NCBI GenBank assembly: GCA_020633315.1
Contig: JACKDV010000021.1
Coordinates: forward strand, 86,742 to 150,741
Direction: 5' to 3'
Length of the DNA: 64,000 nucleotides
DNA from: Myxococcales bacterium
Lineage (GTDB): Bacteria > Myxococcota_A > Polyangia > Nannocystales > Nannocystaceae
The notes beneath the pieces are model-generated. The model saw only the letters and a program-made list of their open reading frames with translations, was not told the origin of the DNA and made no database searches. Shown here piece by piece: positions 33,319 through 45,546 of this stretch. How positions within the stretch are numbered: position 1 is the stretch's first letter; the number at the start of each line of letters is the position of its first letter. The position numbers and the translations under genes were made by a program.

Positions 33319-34527
33319 ATGTCCTCGTCTCGCCTCCCCCGTGCTCGCGCCGCCGTTCTGCTCGGGGCGCTGCTGCTGCCCATGGTCACCGCGTGCGGCC
33401 CGATGGGCCGCGCCGATGCGTCCGATCGTGGCTCGAGCAAGGAGGACGAGGAGGAGGTCCCCACGCCCGTGGTGACCACCAAGGTCGCCCAGGGGGAGAT
33501 CAGCGCCCAGATCAAGGCCACGAGCACCATCGAGGCCGAGCGCATGGTCACCGTGCACGCCGAGTCCACCGGCCGCATCACCGAGCTGTCCTTCGAGGAG
33601 GGCGACGACGTGAAGGAGGGCCAGCTGCTCGCGCGGATCAAGCAGGACGTGCAGCGCAGCGGTCTCGAGCGCGCCTCCACCTCGCTGTCGCAGGCCAAGC
33701 GCGACCTCGAGACGGTGCGGCGGCTGTTCGATCGCGGCGTGGCCTCGCAGGACGAGCTGACCGCGGCCGAGCTCGCCTTCGACAACGCCCAGCTCGACGT
33801 CTCCGACCGCCGCCGCGACGTCCGCAACACCCGGGTGATCGCCCCGTTCGCGGGCACGGTCACCGAGCGCTTCGCCTCCGAGGGAGCCTTCGTCACCGCG
33901 GGGGCGCAGGTGCTCTCGATCGTGGACTTCGACACCCTGGTGGCGCGGGTGTTCGTGCCCGAGAAGGAGCTCGATCGCCTCGAGGTGGGCCAGGACGCCG
34001 AGGTGGTGGGCAAGGCCGCCCGCGGCCGGCAGGGCATCGGCACCCTGCGTCGCATCGCGCCGGTCGTCGACGCCACCACCGGCACCGTCAAGCTCACCGT
34101 GGGGCTGCCCTCGGAGCTGGTCGGCGGGGAGACGGGCTTCTTGCCCGGGATGTACGCCGAGGTCACGCTCACCACCGAGACCCGGCCCTCGGCCACGCTG
34201 GTGCCCAAGCAGGCGCTGGTCTACGACGAGGAGCAGCCGTTCTTGTTCGTGGCCGATGGCGATCGGGTCAAGCGAGTCCAGGTGGAGCTGGGCCTGAGCG
34301 ACCGCGACAACGCCGAGGTCCTCGCGGGCGTCGCGATCGGTGACGAGGTGGTGCTGGCCGGCCACGCCGGGCTCAAGGACGGCGGGCTCATCACCCGGGT
34401 GGACGAGAGCGGCCGCCCGGTGGAGGGGCCCGAGGCCAAGCCGGCCGAGGCCAAGCCGGCCGAGGCCAAGCCGGCCGAGGCCAGCGAGGCGAAGGAAGCG
34501 ACCGAGGTCGCCGCCGGAGGGGCATGA
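33319..34527 (+). CDS. RND efflux periplasmic adaptor lipoprotein
   Basis: 402 residues of the HlyD/AcrA-like membrane fusion protein family. Lipobox VTAC gives Cys26. A barrel-sandwich (lipoyl-like) half, VHAESTGRITELSFEEGDDV, precedes the coiled hairpin (ASTSLSQAKRDLETVRRLFD) and the returning half (VIAPFAGTVTERFASEGAFV), then a beta-barrel (ALVYDEEQPFLFVADGDRVK). The end is a low-complexity run of AEAKP repeats. It links the inner-membrane pump to an outer-membrane channel, which is not encoded in this cluster. Coupled (ATGA) to the first permease. Confidence 0.9.
   Translation: MSSSRLPRARAAVLLGALLLPMVTACGPMGRADASDRGSSKEDEEEVPTPVVTTKVAQGEISAQIKATSTIEAERMVTVHAESTGRITELSFEEGDDVKEGQLLARIKQDVQRSGLERASTSLSQAKRDLETVRRLFDRGVASQDELTAAELAFDNAQLDVSDRRRDVRNTRVIAPFAGTVTERFASEGAFVTAGAQVLSIVDFDTLVARVFVPEKELDRLEVGQDAEVVGKAARGRQGIGTLRRIAPVVDATTGTVKLTVGLPSELVGGETGFLPGMYAEVTLTTETRPSATLVPKQALVYDEEQPFLFVADGDRVKRVQVELGLSDRDNAEVLAGVAIGDEVVLAGHAGLKDGGLITRVDESGRPVEGPEAKPAEAKPAEAKPAEASEAKEATEVAAGGA
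34432..34476. repeat. 15-bp in-frame tandem repeat, three copies
   Basis: GAGGCCAAGCCGGCC occurs three times head to tail at 34432, 34447 and 34462, coding EAKPA, in the C-terminal tail of the adaptor. Such repeats vary readily by slippage. Confidence 0.85.
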
Positions 34528-37500
34528 CCGCCAGCGCCGCTCCGCCCCCGCCGGGCGACGAGGACGGCGCCCCCCGAGCCCTTCCCGTGGCCTCGCGCGA
34601 GCAGGAGACCCGGCGCTCGCGGCTGCGCTTCACCACCACCCGCCCGGTGGCGGTGCTGATGGTGTTCCTCGCGGTGATGGTGTTCGGCGGCTTCTCGATC
34701 CGCCTGCTGCCCATCAACCTCATGCCGGACATCAGCTACCCCAAGCTGACCGTCCGCACCGAGTTCCCCGGGGCCGCGCCGGCCGAGGTGGAGAACAACG
34801 TGTCGCGCCCGCTCGAGGAGATGCTGGGCGTGGTCACCGGGCTGGTCCGCATCGAGAGCGTCTCGCGGGCGGGCTACGGCGACGTGGTGCTCGAGTTCGC
34901 GTGGGGCACCGACATGGACGAGGCCGGGCAGGACGTGCTCGAGAAGCTCGACGCAGTGCGCCCCAACCTGCCCGACGGCGTGGAGCAGCCGTTGATCCTG
35001 CGCTACGACCCCACCCTCGATCCCGTGCTCACGCTGTCGCTGGGCGGGGAGGGCGAGCGCTTCGAGGGCGTGGCCGGGCTCAAGCTGCTGCGCCGCGTGG
35101 CCGAGCGCGACGTCCGGCGGCTCATCGAGCCGGTGGAGGGCGTGGCCGCGGTCAAGATCAAGGGCGGCCTCGAGGAAGAGGTCCACGTCGAGCTCGACGA
35201 GGGCAAGCTGCGTCGCGCCGGGATCGGCATCGACACCGTCATCCGCCGGCTGGAGGCCGAGAACATCAACCTCGCCGGCGGGACCATGCGAGACGGTCGC
35301 ACCCGCTACCTGGTGCGCACGGTCAACGAGTTCCGCGACCTGGCCGACATCGGCGAGATCGTGGTGATGAGCCGGCAGGGCCGCGACCTGCGGCTGCGGG
35401 ACATCGCGCGGGTGGAGCCCGGCTACAAGGATCGCGAGGTCATCACCCGCGTGGACGGCCGCGAGGCGGTGGAGATCGAGGTCTACAAGGAGGCCGACGC
35501 CAACATCGTGGAGATGGCCCACGCCGTGCGCGACAAGCTCGAGGCGCGGGTCAAGCCCCGCATCGAGCAGCAGTACGGGGCGGTGATCGAGGTGGCCTCG
35601 GATCGCTCGCGCTTCATCGAGTCGAGCATCGACGAGGTGCGCAGCACCGCGGTGGTGGGCGGCCTGCTCGCGGTGCTGGTGCTGTTCTTCTTCCTGCGGG
35701 ACCTGCGGAGCACCATCATCGTGGCGCTGTCGATCCCGGTCTCGGTGCTGATCACCTTCGCGCCGCTGTCGATCGCCGGGGTCTCACTCAACATCATGTC
35801 GCTGGGCGGCCTGGCGATGGGTGTGGGCATGCTGGTCGACAACTCGATCGTCGTGCTCGAGTCGATCCACCGCTGTCGGCAGGAGGGCGACGACCTCGTC
35901 ACCGCCACCCTGCGGGGCACCCAGGAGGTGGGCTCGGCCGTGTTCGCCTCCACGCTGACCACCATCGCCGTGTTCTTCCCCATGGTGTTCGTGGAGGGGG
36001 TGGCCGGCCAGATGTTCGGCGACCTGGGCCTGGCGGTGGTGTTCAGCCTGCTCGCCTCGCTGGCGGTGGCGCTGTTCCTCATCCCCATGCTCGCCTCGCG
36101 CACGGGCCTGGCCGCCGGCGATGCCTCGGGCGGGGTGGGGGTGCTGCGCGGGCTGGGGCGCAGCTGGATCCGCTGGTCGTCGGCGTCCGAGCTGGCCGAG
36201 CACTTCCGCGGGGTGCGTCAGCGCTGGTGGAGGATCGTGTGGCTGCCCTACGCGCTGTTTCGCTTCGTGCTGCACCTGGCCTTCGAGCTGCTGGGCAAGC
36301 TGCTGCTCACCGTGATCGTGCTGGTGCTGGCGGTGGTGCTGGGCGTGGTCCTGCTGGTGGGCAAGGCGGTGGGGCTGGTGGTGCGGCCGCCGCTGTGGGC
36401 GTTCGGCAAGCTGCTCGAGGGGCTGCAGGCCGCCTACCCCCCCATCATCCGCTGGTGCCTGCGCAACCGCATCGTGGTGGTGCTGCTGTTCCTCGGCTCC
36501 TTCGCCTTCGTGGGCTGGGGGGTGCAGCACCTCGACACCGAGCTCATCCCCGAGCTGCACCAGGGCGAGCTGAGCGTGGACCTGCGGCTGCCCGTGGGCA
36601 CCCCGCTGCTGCACACCGACGAGGTGGTCGAGCCGGTGGAGGATCAGGTGCTCGAGTCGGTGCCGCACCTGCGCTCGCTGACCGTCACCGTGGGCAGCGA
36701 GCGCGAGGAGGGCGACAGCTCCGATCGCGGCGAGCACACGGCCCGGCTGCGGATGACCCTCGACGACGAGGGCGACGCCGGGGCGGCGCTGCCCACCGGG
36801 GCCACCCGCGGCCTGGCCCAGCGCCGCGAGGAGGAGGCCCTGGGGGCGGTCCGCGAGCTGCTGGTGGGGCTGCCCGACGTCTCGATCGCGGTCTCCCGCC
36901 CCGTGCTGTTCTCGTTCAAGACCCCGGTCGAGGTGGAGGTGCGGGGCAACGATCTCGACGAGCTGGCCGAGGTCACCACGCGGGTGGCCGAGGGCATGCG
37001 GCGCATCGAGGGGCTGCGCGACGTGGAGGCCTCGATCCGCCCCGGCAGCCCCGAGGTGCACATCGTCTACGACCGCGACGAGCTGGCGCGCATGGGCCTC
37101 GACGTGCGCACGGTGGCCGAGCGGATCCGCGACGAGGTGCAGGGGGCCGAGGCCACGCGCTACACCCGGGGCGAGCGCAAGATCCCGGTGCGCGTGCGGC
37201 TGGCCGATGCCGAGGAGGCCACCGTGGCCGAGCTGCGCGAGCTGGTGGTCAACCCGGGGCAGGGGCGGCCGGTGCCGCTGCACGCGGTGGCCGAGATCGA
37301 GGTCTCGCGCGGGCCCAACGAGATCCGCCGCATCGGGCAGCAGCGGGTGGGGGTGGTCACGGCCAACGTGGAGGGCGCGGCCCTGGGCACGGTGGTCGAT
37401 CGCATCGCCGGGCTGCTCGACCGCCTCGATCCCCCCGACGGGGTCAGCACCGCCGTCACCGGCCAGAGCCAGGAGTGGGAGACCTCCTCGCGCTCGCTGT

Positions 37501-38239
37501 ACCTCGCGCTCGGCCTGTCGATCTTCCTGGTCTACGTGATCATGGCCTCGCAGTTCGAGAGCCTGATCTACCCGCTGCTCATCCTGTTCACGATCCCGCT
37601 GGCGATGGTGGGGGTGATCGGGGCGCTGTGGTGGCTCCAGATCCCGCTGTCGGTGGTGGTGTTCCTGGGCGCCATCATGCTGGCAGGGATCGTGGTCAAC
37701 AACGCGATCGTGCTGGTGGACTACACCGGCCAGCTCAAGGCCCGCGGCATGAGCACCGCCGAGGCGCTCGAGATGGCGGGACGGGTGCGGCTGCGGCCCA
37801 TCCTCATGACCACGCTGACCACCATGCTGGGGCTGCTGCCGATGGCGCTGGGCATGGGCGACGGCGCGGAGATCCGGGCACCGCTGGCGATCACCGTGAT
37901 CGCGGGGCTGGGGCTGTCGACGCTGCTGACCCTGGTGGTGATCCCCACGCTCTATGCGGCGGTCGATCGCCTCACCGGCCGCGGTGATGCGGGGCGCCGG
38001 ATGGGCGAGCGCCTCGAGCAGGAGCTGGCGCAGGTCCGTCCCGATCAGCTCGTGCCCGAGCACGAGGACGAGGACGAGCCGGGGGGGGAGCGCGGTGCCG
38101 TGGCTCGCGAGAGCGAGACACCTGCGAGCGATGGCCCCACGAGCGAGGCGCCGCCGGCCGGGGAAACCGCGAGCGAGGCACCCGCGAGCGAGGCACCCGC
38201 GAGCGAGCCCGACCCCGCCGACGAGGAGGGCGACCCGCG

Positions 38240-38243
<4 letters not shown>
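34524..38243 (+). CDS. RND efflux permease with an internal extra hydrophobic insertion (first of two)
   Basis: 1239 residues; family members are usually about 1020-1060. Proton-relay region GMLVDNSIVVLESIH (TM4), TM10-like AGIVVNNAIVLVDYT and docking-loop sequences identify an HAE1-type pump of the inner membrane. Between the two halves, about residues 528-635, an insertion includes FRFVLHLAFELLGKLL and then a very hydrophobic stretch (LLLTVIVLVLAVVLG), likely one or two extra membrane segments. The C-terminus is a repetitive Ala/Ser/Glu/Pro tail. It is ATGA-coupled on both sides. Confidence 0.92.
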
Positions 38244-41398
<3,155 letters not shown>

Positions 41399-41443
41399 GC
41401 GACGACGCGGGGCCGGCGGGTCGGGGAGCGCCGCCGGGCGGGC

Positions 41444-41809
41444 CTACGATGCGGGCGGGCAGCACACCGAGCCCTCGACCGCGACGGGCCCGTCGTCGGA
41501 GGGCCGCTGCACGATGTCGCCCACGGGAGCCTGGCCCGAGTCGGCGCAGCGATAGTCGGGGCGGTGGATCGCACCATCGCCGATGTCGCCGACGACCTGG
41601 CCTCCCTTGGCCTCGCACTCCTGCGCGGTGAGCTGGGGGCGATCGCTGGGCTCGTCGCCGAGCGGCGGGGCCGAGTCGGCGGGCGGCGTCCCGTCGTCGG
41701 GAAGGGGCGCGGTCTGGGCGGGGTCGGCCGAAGGGCCGGGCTCCGGGTTCTTGGGGCAGGCCGACAGCGGAAGGGCGAGGACGAGCAGGGGGAGGAAGCG
41801 AGGCTTCAT
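41444..41809 (-). CDS. Small lipoprotein, unknown function
   Basis: 121 residues with lipobox LSAC (Cys18), a Pro/Asp/Ala-rich spacer (about 20-60), then a short Cys-containing domain: TAQECEAKGGQVVGDIGDG, YRCADSGQ and GSVCCPPAS. Four Cys after the lipobox fit a small disulfide module; ECEAKGGQVV...CADSGQ resembles other short myxobacterial lipoproteins. Start is at 41809 because TAAGCT lies 8 bases upstream. Confidence 0.75.
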   Translation of the reverse strand: MKPRFLPLLVLALPLSACPKNPEPGPSADPAQTAPLPDDGTPPADSAPPLGDEPSDRPQLTAQECEAKGGQVVGDIGDGAIHRPDYRCADSGQAPVGDIVQRPSDDGPVAVEGSVCCPPAS

Positions 41810-41817
41810 GCCCGGCC

Positions 41818-41823
41818 AGCTTA
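41818..41823 (-). promoter_or_regulatory. -10-like element TAAGCT, leaderless-type promoter
   Basis: Minus-strand TAAGCT lies 8 bases before ATG 41809, the same hexamer and nearly the same spacing as in front of tsaE. Confidence 0.5.
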
Positions 41824-41885
41824 CTGCTCCACGGGCAGGCGGCCAGGTCGAGACGAGCGGCAATTCGGCGCGAGCCGCTGCGTGA

Positions 41886-42494
41886 TCAGTAGCCGCAGGT
41901 ACCGAAACCCGAGCAGCTCATCCCGTCGGGACAGCTCTGGCCCGCGTCGCAGGCGAGCTGGCATGCCCAGAACGCCACCTCGCCGCAGCTCCCCTCGGGT
42001 CCGCACACCTCCGGCGCGACGCAGGGCGTCATCGCATCGCAGGGATCGCCGCTGCCTCCCGCGCCGAGGAAGGGCGTGCACTGGGGCACGGCATCGCCCG
42101 TGGCGGGCATGCGGCAGGCATCGTCGGCCCCGGTGCACATCGGCGCGCACAGCTCGGCGCCGGGCAGGGTGACGGGCACGGTGCCGCCGGGGCAGCCGCC
42201 CTCGGGTCGCGGGTAGCTGGGATCCTCCGTGGGGGCGCCGGTGCTCGAGCCATCGCCCGAGGACTCGGAGCCCATCGCGGTGGACGAGCCCTCGTCCACC
42301 ACGCTGCCGGTGCTGCCGCTGCTGGTCGAGCCCTCCTCGCCGCCGCTGCTGCTTCCGCTCGGTCCCGTCTCGGCGCCGGTCTCCGAGCCGCCGTCGTCAC
42401 CACAGGCGACGGCGAGGAGCAGGCAGGCGCTCGCGAGCAAGGGCAGCGAGCGCGACCACGACCGCGGGGAGGGGCGGAGGAAGGGGAAGGCCAT
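41886..42494 (-). CDS. Cysteine-rich lipoprotein, unknown function
   Basis: 202 residues with a long signal and lipobox AVAC (Cys31), a Ser/Gly/Thr/Glu spacer (about 35-85), then about ten Cys in short repeats (GGCPGGTVPV, LCAPMCTGADDACRM, QCTPFLGAGGSGDPCD, CVAPEVCGPEGSC, CQLACDAGQSC). It resembles the other Cys-rich lipoprotein at 7972-8499 in design. ATG 42494 is used because TATCGT ends 5 bases upstream; the TTG two codons upstream has no support. Confidence 0.75.
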   Translation of the reverse strand: MAFPFLRPSPRSWSRSLPLLASACLLLAVACGDDGGSETGAETGPSGSSSGGEEGSTSSGSTGSVVDEGSSTAMGSESSGDGSSTGAPTEDPSYPRPEGGCPGGTVPVTLPGAELCAPMCTGADDACRMPATGDAVPQCTPFLGAGGSGDPCDAMTPCVAPEVCGPEGSCGEVAFWACQLACDAGQSCPDGMSCSGFGTCGY

Positions 42495-42499
42495 GCCCA

Positions 42500-42505
42500 A
42501 CGATA
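42500..42505 (-). promoter_or_regulatory. -10-like element TATCGT, leaderless-type promoter
   Basis: Minus-strand TATCGT lies 5 bases before ATG 42494. Confidence 0.4.
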
Positions 42506-42559
42506 CCGAGGATCGGGCGCTCCCGGGTCGGCGCGTGCAGGGGCGGGGGCGATGCGGGA

Positions 42560-42565
42560 TAGTGC
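42560..42565 (+). promoter_or_regulatory. -10-like element TAGTGC, leaderless-type promoter
   Basis: TAGTGC is 5 bases before the GTG of the MFS gene at 42571; divergent from TATCGT at 42500. Confidence 0.35.
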
Positions 42566-42570
42566 TCCCC

Positions 42571-43785
42571 GTGAGCGCGCCTCACCGCGCCCGTCGCCTG
42601 GCGATCCTCGGGTCGCTCTACGTCGCGCAGGGCATCGTCTTCGGCTTCGGGGCCTGGATCCTGGTGCCCACCCTGGCCGCCGGGGGCGTGTCGCTCACCG
42701 AGCAGACGGGGATCCTCGCCCTCGGGGGCCTGCCCTGGGTCTTCAAGCTGCTGTGGGGGCCGGTGCTCGATCGCTTCGGCGGCCTGGGCAGCGGGCGGGC
42801 GCGTGGCTTCGCCACGGGGGCGATGGTGGTGATGGGCGCATGCCTGATCGCGCTGGCGACCCGCGACGGCCTGGTCGCGGCTCCGCGCACCGTGGCCGGG
42901 CTGTGGCTGCTGCTCAACGCCGCGATGTCGCTGCAGGACGTGAGCACCGACGCGCTGGTCATCGACCTGGTGCCGCCGGCCGAGCGCGGGCTGACCAACG
43001 GGGTGCTGCTGGGCGGCCACCACCTCGGCGCGGAGGGGATCGGCGGCCTGGCCCTGGGCATGCTGGTCGCCTCGCGGGGGATGGCGGCCGCGCTGTGGGC
43101 CCAGGCGGTGATCATGCTGCTGCTGGCCGGGCTGCCGCACTGGCTGCCGCGGGTCGAGGCAGGGCGCGGGGCCACGCGTCCCTCGCTGCTCGACGCCCTG
43201 CTCGCGCTGCTGCGGACACCCGGGGCCCTGCGCGTGGCCGTGCTGACCGCGGTGATCATGAGCGCCGACGTGCTCACCTCGGCCGTGGCCGCCGAGTTCT
43301 GGGTGCAGGAGCTGGGCTGGTCGGTCGAGCGCATGTCGACCACCCTGGTGCCCCTGCTGCTGGTCGTCAGCCTGCTCGGCTACGCGGCGGCGACGGTCGT
43401 GGTCGATCGCCTGGGCCACGGCCGCAGCGCGGCGCTGGCCAGCGGCGGCCTGGGCTCGCTGTGGGTCGCCTTCGGCCTGGTGCCCGCGCTGTGGTCGAGC
43501 GATGCCTTCATGATGGTCTTCGTCACCATCCAGGGCGTGATCACGGCCGTGCTCACCGTGGGCCTGCACGCGCGGCTGATGGACGCCACCGAGCCCACGC
43601 TGCGGGCCAGCCACTTCGCCGTGCTGATGGCGCTGTACAACCTCCCGCGGGCGGCGGTGGTGCCCGCGGCGCCCTCGCTGCTCGAGGCGCTGGGCTTCCC
43701 CGGGCTGTTCGTGGCCTGCGGGGCGTTCCAGCTGCTGATGGTGGTCGGCCTGCGCCTGGCCGGGCTCACAGCTCCAGCCCGGTGA
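42571..43785 (+). CDS. AmpG-like MFS transporter
   Basis: 404 residues with about twelve hydrophobic helices. LPWVFKLLWGPVLDRFG and MSLQDVSTDALVIDLVP match the AmpG/PAT-like subgroup of the major facilitator superfamily, whose members import muropeptides (AmpG) or related ligands across the inner membrane. The ligand here is unproven; an acetyl-CoA transporter-like or generic MFS role is possible. The GTG start follows TAGTGC. The 3' end overlaps the convergent M48 protease gene by 20 bases. Confidence 0.82.
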   Translation: MSAPHRARRLAILGSLYVAQGIVFGFGAWILVPTLAAGGVSLTEQTGILALGGLPWVFKLLWGPVLDRFGGLGSGRARGFATGAMVVMGACLIALATRDGLVAAPRTVAGLWLLLNAAMSLQDVSTDALVIDLVPPAERGLTNGVLLGGHHLGAEGIGGLALGMLVASRGMAAALWAQAVIMLLLAGLPHWLPRVEAGRGATRPSLLDALLALLRTPGALRVAVLTAVIMSADVLTSAVAAEFWVQELGWSVERMSTTLVPLLLVVSLLGYAAATVVVDRLGHGRSAALASGGLGSLWVAFGLVPALWSSDAFMMVFVTIQGVITAVLTVGLHARLMDATEPTLRASHFAVLMALYNLPRAAVVPAAPSLLEALGFPGLFVACGAFQLLMVVGLRLAGLTAPAR

Positions 43786-44632
43786 TCGCCTTGCACTCGC
43801 CGCTCTCGATCCACTGATCGAGGTGGTTGGCCCGCATGATGGGGAAGGGGTGGGTCCGGAACGCGGTGAGCCACACCTTGTAGATCTTGTTGAGGGTGGA
43901 CTCGTCGGCCTCCTCGTAGGACCGGATCTGCCGCATGAACTCGCCCACCTCCATCTCGGCGAACATCTCCCGGGAGCCGCCGGCGAGCTTCATGAAGCTG
44001 CGGAAGGCGACCTCCTTGTCCTGCACGCACAAGAGCGCCGCGCGGTCGGCCGACAGCTCGGCCTTGCGGTACCAGTCGAGCAGGGGCAGGGCCAGGCCGG
44101 TGCCCAGCAGCGAGCCCACCCCCAGGGTGGCGCGGCCGATGATGTCGATCACCACTCGGATGTTCTCGGCCAGCACGGTGTAGAGCACGTGCCCGAACTT
44201 GATGTGCCCCAGCTCGTGGCCCACGACGAACAGCCGCTCCTGCTCGTCGAGTAGATCGACGAGCCCCGAGGTGAGCACGATGAAGGGGCGCGTGTGCCCG
44301 TAGGTGTAGGCGTTGGGCACCGGCTCCATGTTGACGTACAGCTCGGGCTCCTCGACCCCGAGGATCTTGCAGCCCCACTGCAGGTAGCGGTGCAGCCGCG
44401 GGAACATCTTGTCGGTGACCCGCACGTTGTCCGCGGTGTTCTCCAGGTAGAACAGCTTCTCGAGCCCGTACTCCATCATCTTGCGGGTGGCCAGCTCGAG
44501 GCCCGGCACCCTGCCCAGGGTGGTCGTCGCCTTGACGTCCCACGGGTGCATGATGCGGTGGGGATCGAGGCCGGGGAAGGTCCGCAGCTTGCGTCGGGTG
44601 GGCTCTTCGGGCTTGGGATCGTCGGTGCTCAT
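43766..44632 (-). CDS. M48 family zinc metallopeptidase
   Basis: 288 residues. HELGHIKFGH is the zinc motif and KAELSADRAALLC supplies the third ligand Glu (ExxAD pattern), typical of M48 (HtpX/Ste24-like) enzymes that degrade or process membrane or periplasmic proteins. Only one moderately hydrophobic region (ATLGVGSLLGTGLALPLL) is seen and there is no signal peptide, so it is probably a soluble or peripheral cytoplasmic form. The start overlaps the esterase stop (ATGA), and the end overlaps the convergent MFS gene. Confidence 0.9.
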   Translation of the reverse strand: MSTDDPKPEEPTRRKLRTFPGLDPHRIMHPWDVKATTTLGRVPGLELATRKMMEYGLEKLFYLENTADNVRVTDKMFPRLHRYLQWGCKILGVEEPELYVNMEPVPNAYTYGHTRPFIVLTSGLVDLLDEQERLFVVGHELGHIKFGHVLYTVLAENIRVVIDIIGRATLGVGSLLGTGLALPLLDWYRKAELSADRAALLCVQDKEVAFRSFMKLAGGSREMFAEMEVGEFMRQIRSYEEADESTLNKIYKVWLTAFRTHPFPIMRANHLDQWIESGECKAITGLEL

Positions 44633-45492
44633 GGTCGGGGCTTGCGGCGGCGCTCGTCGGCGACGGCATCGCTCAGGCGATCGAAGACGTCGCGGCGCAT
44701 CTGTGGGGTGATCATGTGCCCCACGCCCTCGTAGCTGTGGAGCTGGACCGTGAGGCCGCGATCGTCGAGGGCCTGCACCACCTGGGCGGTGGGCTCGTAG
44801 GCCACGGCCTTGTCGTCGGTCCCGTTGAACGCGTCGATGGGGGGGAAGCTCGCGGGCTTGGCATCCTCGGCGGGCAGCAGCGGCGGGGGCAGCCAGCCGC
44901 CGATGGCCACCGCGTGCCCGAACAGCTCGGGGTGCTGGACGGCGAGGGTGAAGCTGAGCATGCCGCCCTGGGAGAAGCCGGTCACGATGGGCTTGCCCAC
45001 CGTCGGTCGCTGCTGGCGGAGCTCCTCCACCCCGGCGGCGATGCGATCGGCCGCGTGGGCGATGCCCTGGGCCAGCGCCTCCACGTCGGGATCACGGGCG
45101 CGGATGGGGAACCACGACCAGCCGCCGCCCTCGGTGGGATCGATGCCACGGGGGAGGATGAGGCGCACCGGCTCGGGGAACTCGTCGAGCAGGTGGCGGA
45201 AGTTGTCGGGGGTGTCGCCCAGGCCGTGGATCGCCACGATCATCGGCAGGGCCTGCTCGGCGTCGGCGGTGCCGAGCACCACCTCGCGGTAGGCGAGGCC
45301 GGCCGCGGTGGGCCACGGGGGCTCGGGGGGCGGGCCGGGCTCGGCCGTGGGATCCGGCTCGAGGCCGGGGCCCACCGCCGGGGCATCGGCCGCGGGCGAG
45401 GGGCTGGGCGGAGGCTGGGCGGGCGGGGTGGAGACCTCGCAGGCCAGGAGCACCAGCGCTCCCAGCCCCGCCACGAGGCGCGGCAGCAGCAT
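44629..45492 (-). CDS. Phospholipase/carboxylesterase-like lipoprotein (alpha/beta hydrolase)
   Basis: 287 residues with lipobox LLAC (Cys18) and a Pro-rich spacer (about 22-55). The hydrolase core shows IVAIHGLGDTPDNF (oxyanion region), GFSQGGMLSF (nucleophile Ser), FNGTDDKAV (acid, Asp) and GVGHMI (catalytic His), the pattern of the Abhydrolase_2 phospholipase/carboxylesterase group. It is expected to be membrane-tethered on the periplasmic or surface side. ATG 45492 begins the lipoprotein signal; longer upstream versions lack one. Coupled (ATGA) to the M48 protease gene. Confidence 0.87.
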   Translation of the reverse strand: MLLPRLVAGLGALVLLACEVSTPPAQPPPSPSPAADAPAVGPGLEPDPTAEPGPPPEPPWPTAAGLAYREVVLGTADAEQALPMIVAIHGLGDTPDNFRHLLDEFPEPVRLILPRGIDPTEGGGWSWFPIRARDPDVEALAQGIAHAADRIAAGVEELRQQRPTVGKPIVTGFSQGGMLSFTLAVQHPELFGHAVAIGGWLPPPLLPAEDAKPASFPPIDAFNGTDDKAVAYEPTAQVVQALDDRGLTVQLHSYEGVGHMITPQMRRDVFDRLSDAVADERRRKPRP

Positions 45493-45546
45493 GGCGCGAG
45501 GGTGGCACGGACCTTCGGCGACCCACAAGCGCGGGACGGCTCGGGC

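Noticed and set aside
41399..43800. Possible mobile element or genomic island boundary around the lipoproteins and MFS gene
   Set aside because: No transposase, integrase, terminal repeats or composition shift is visible; gene order is compact with ordinary leaderless promoters.
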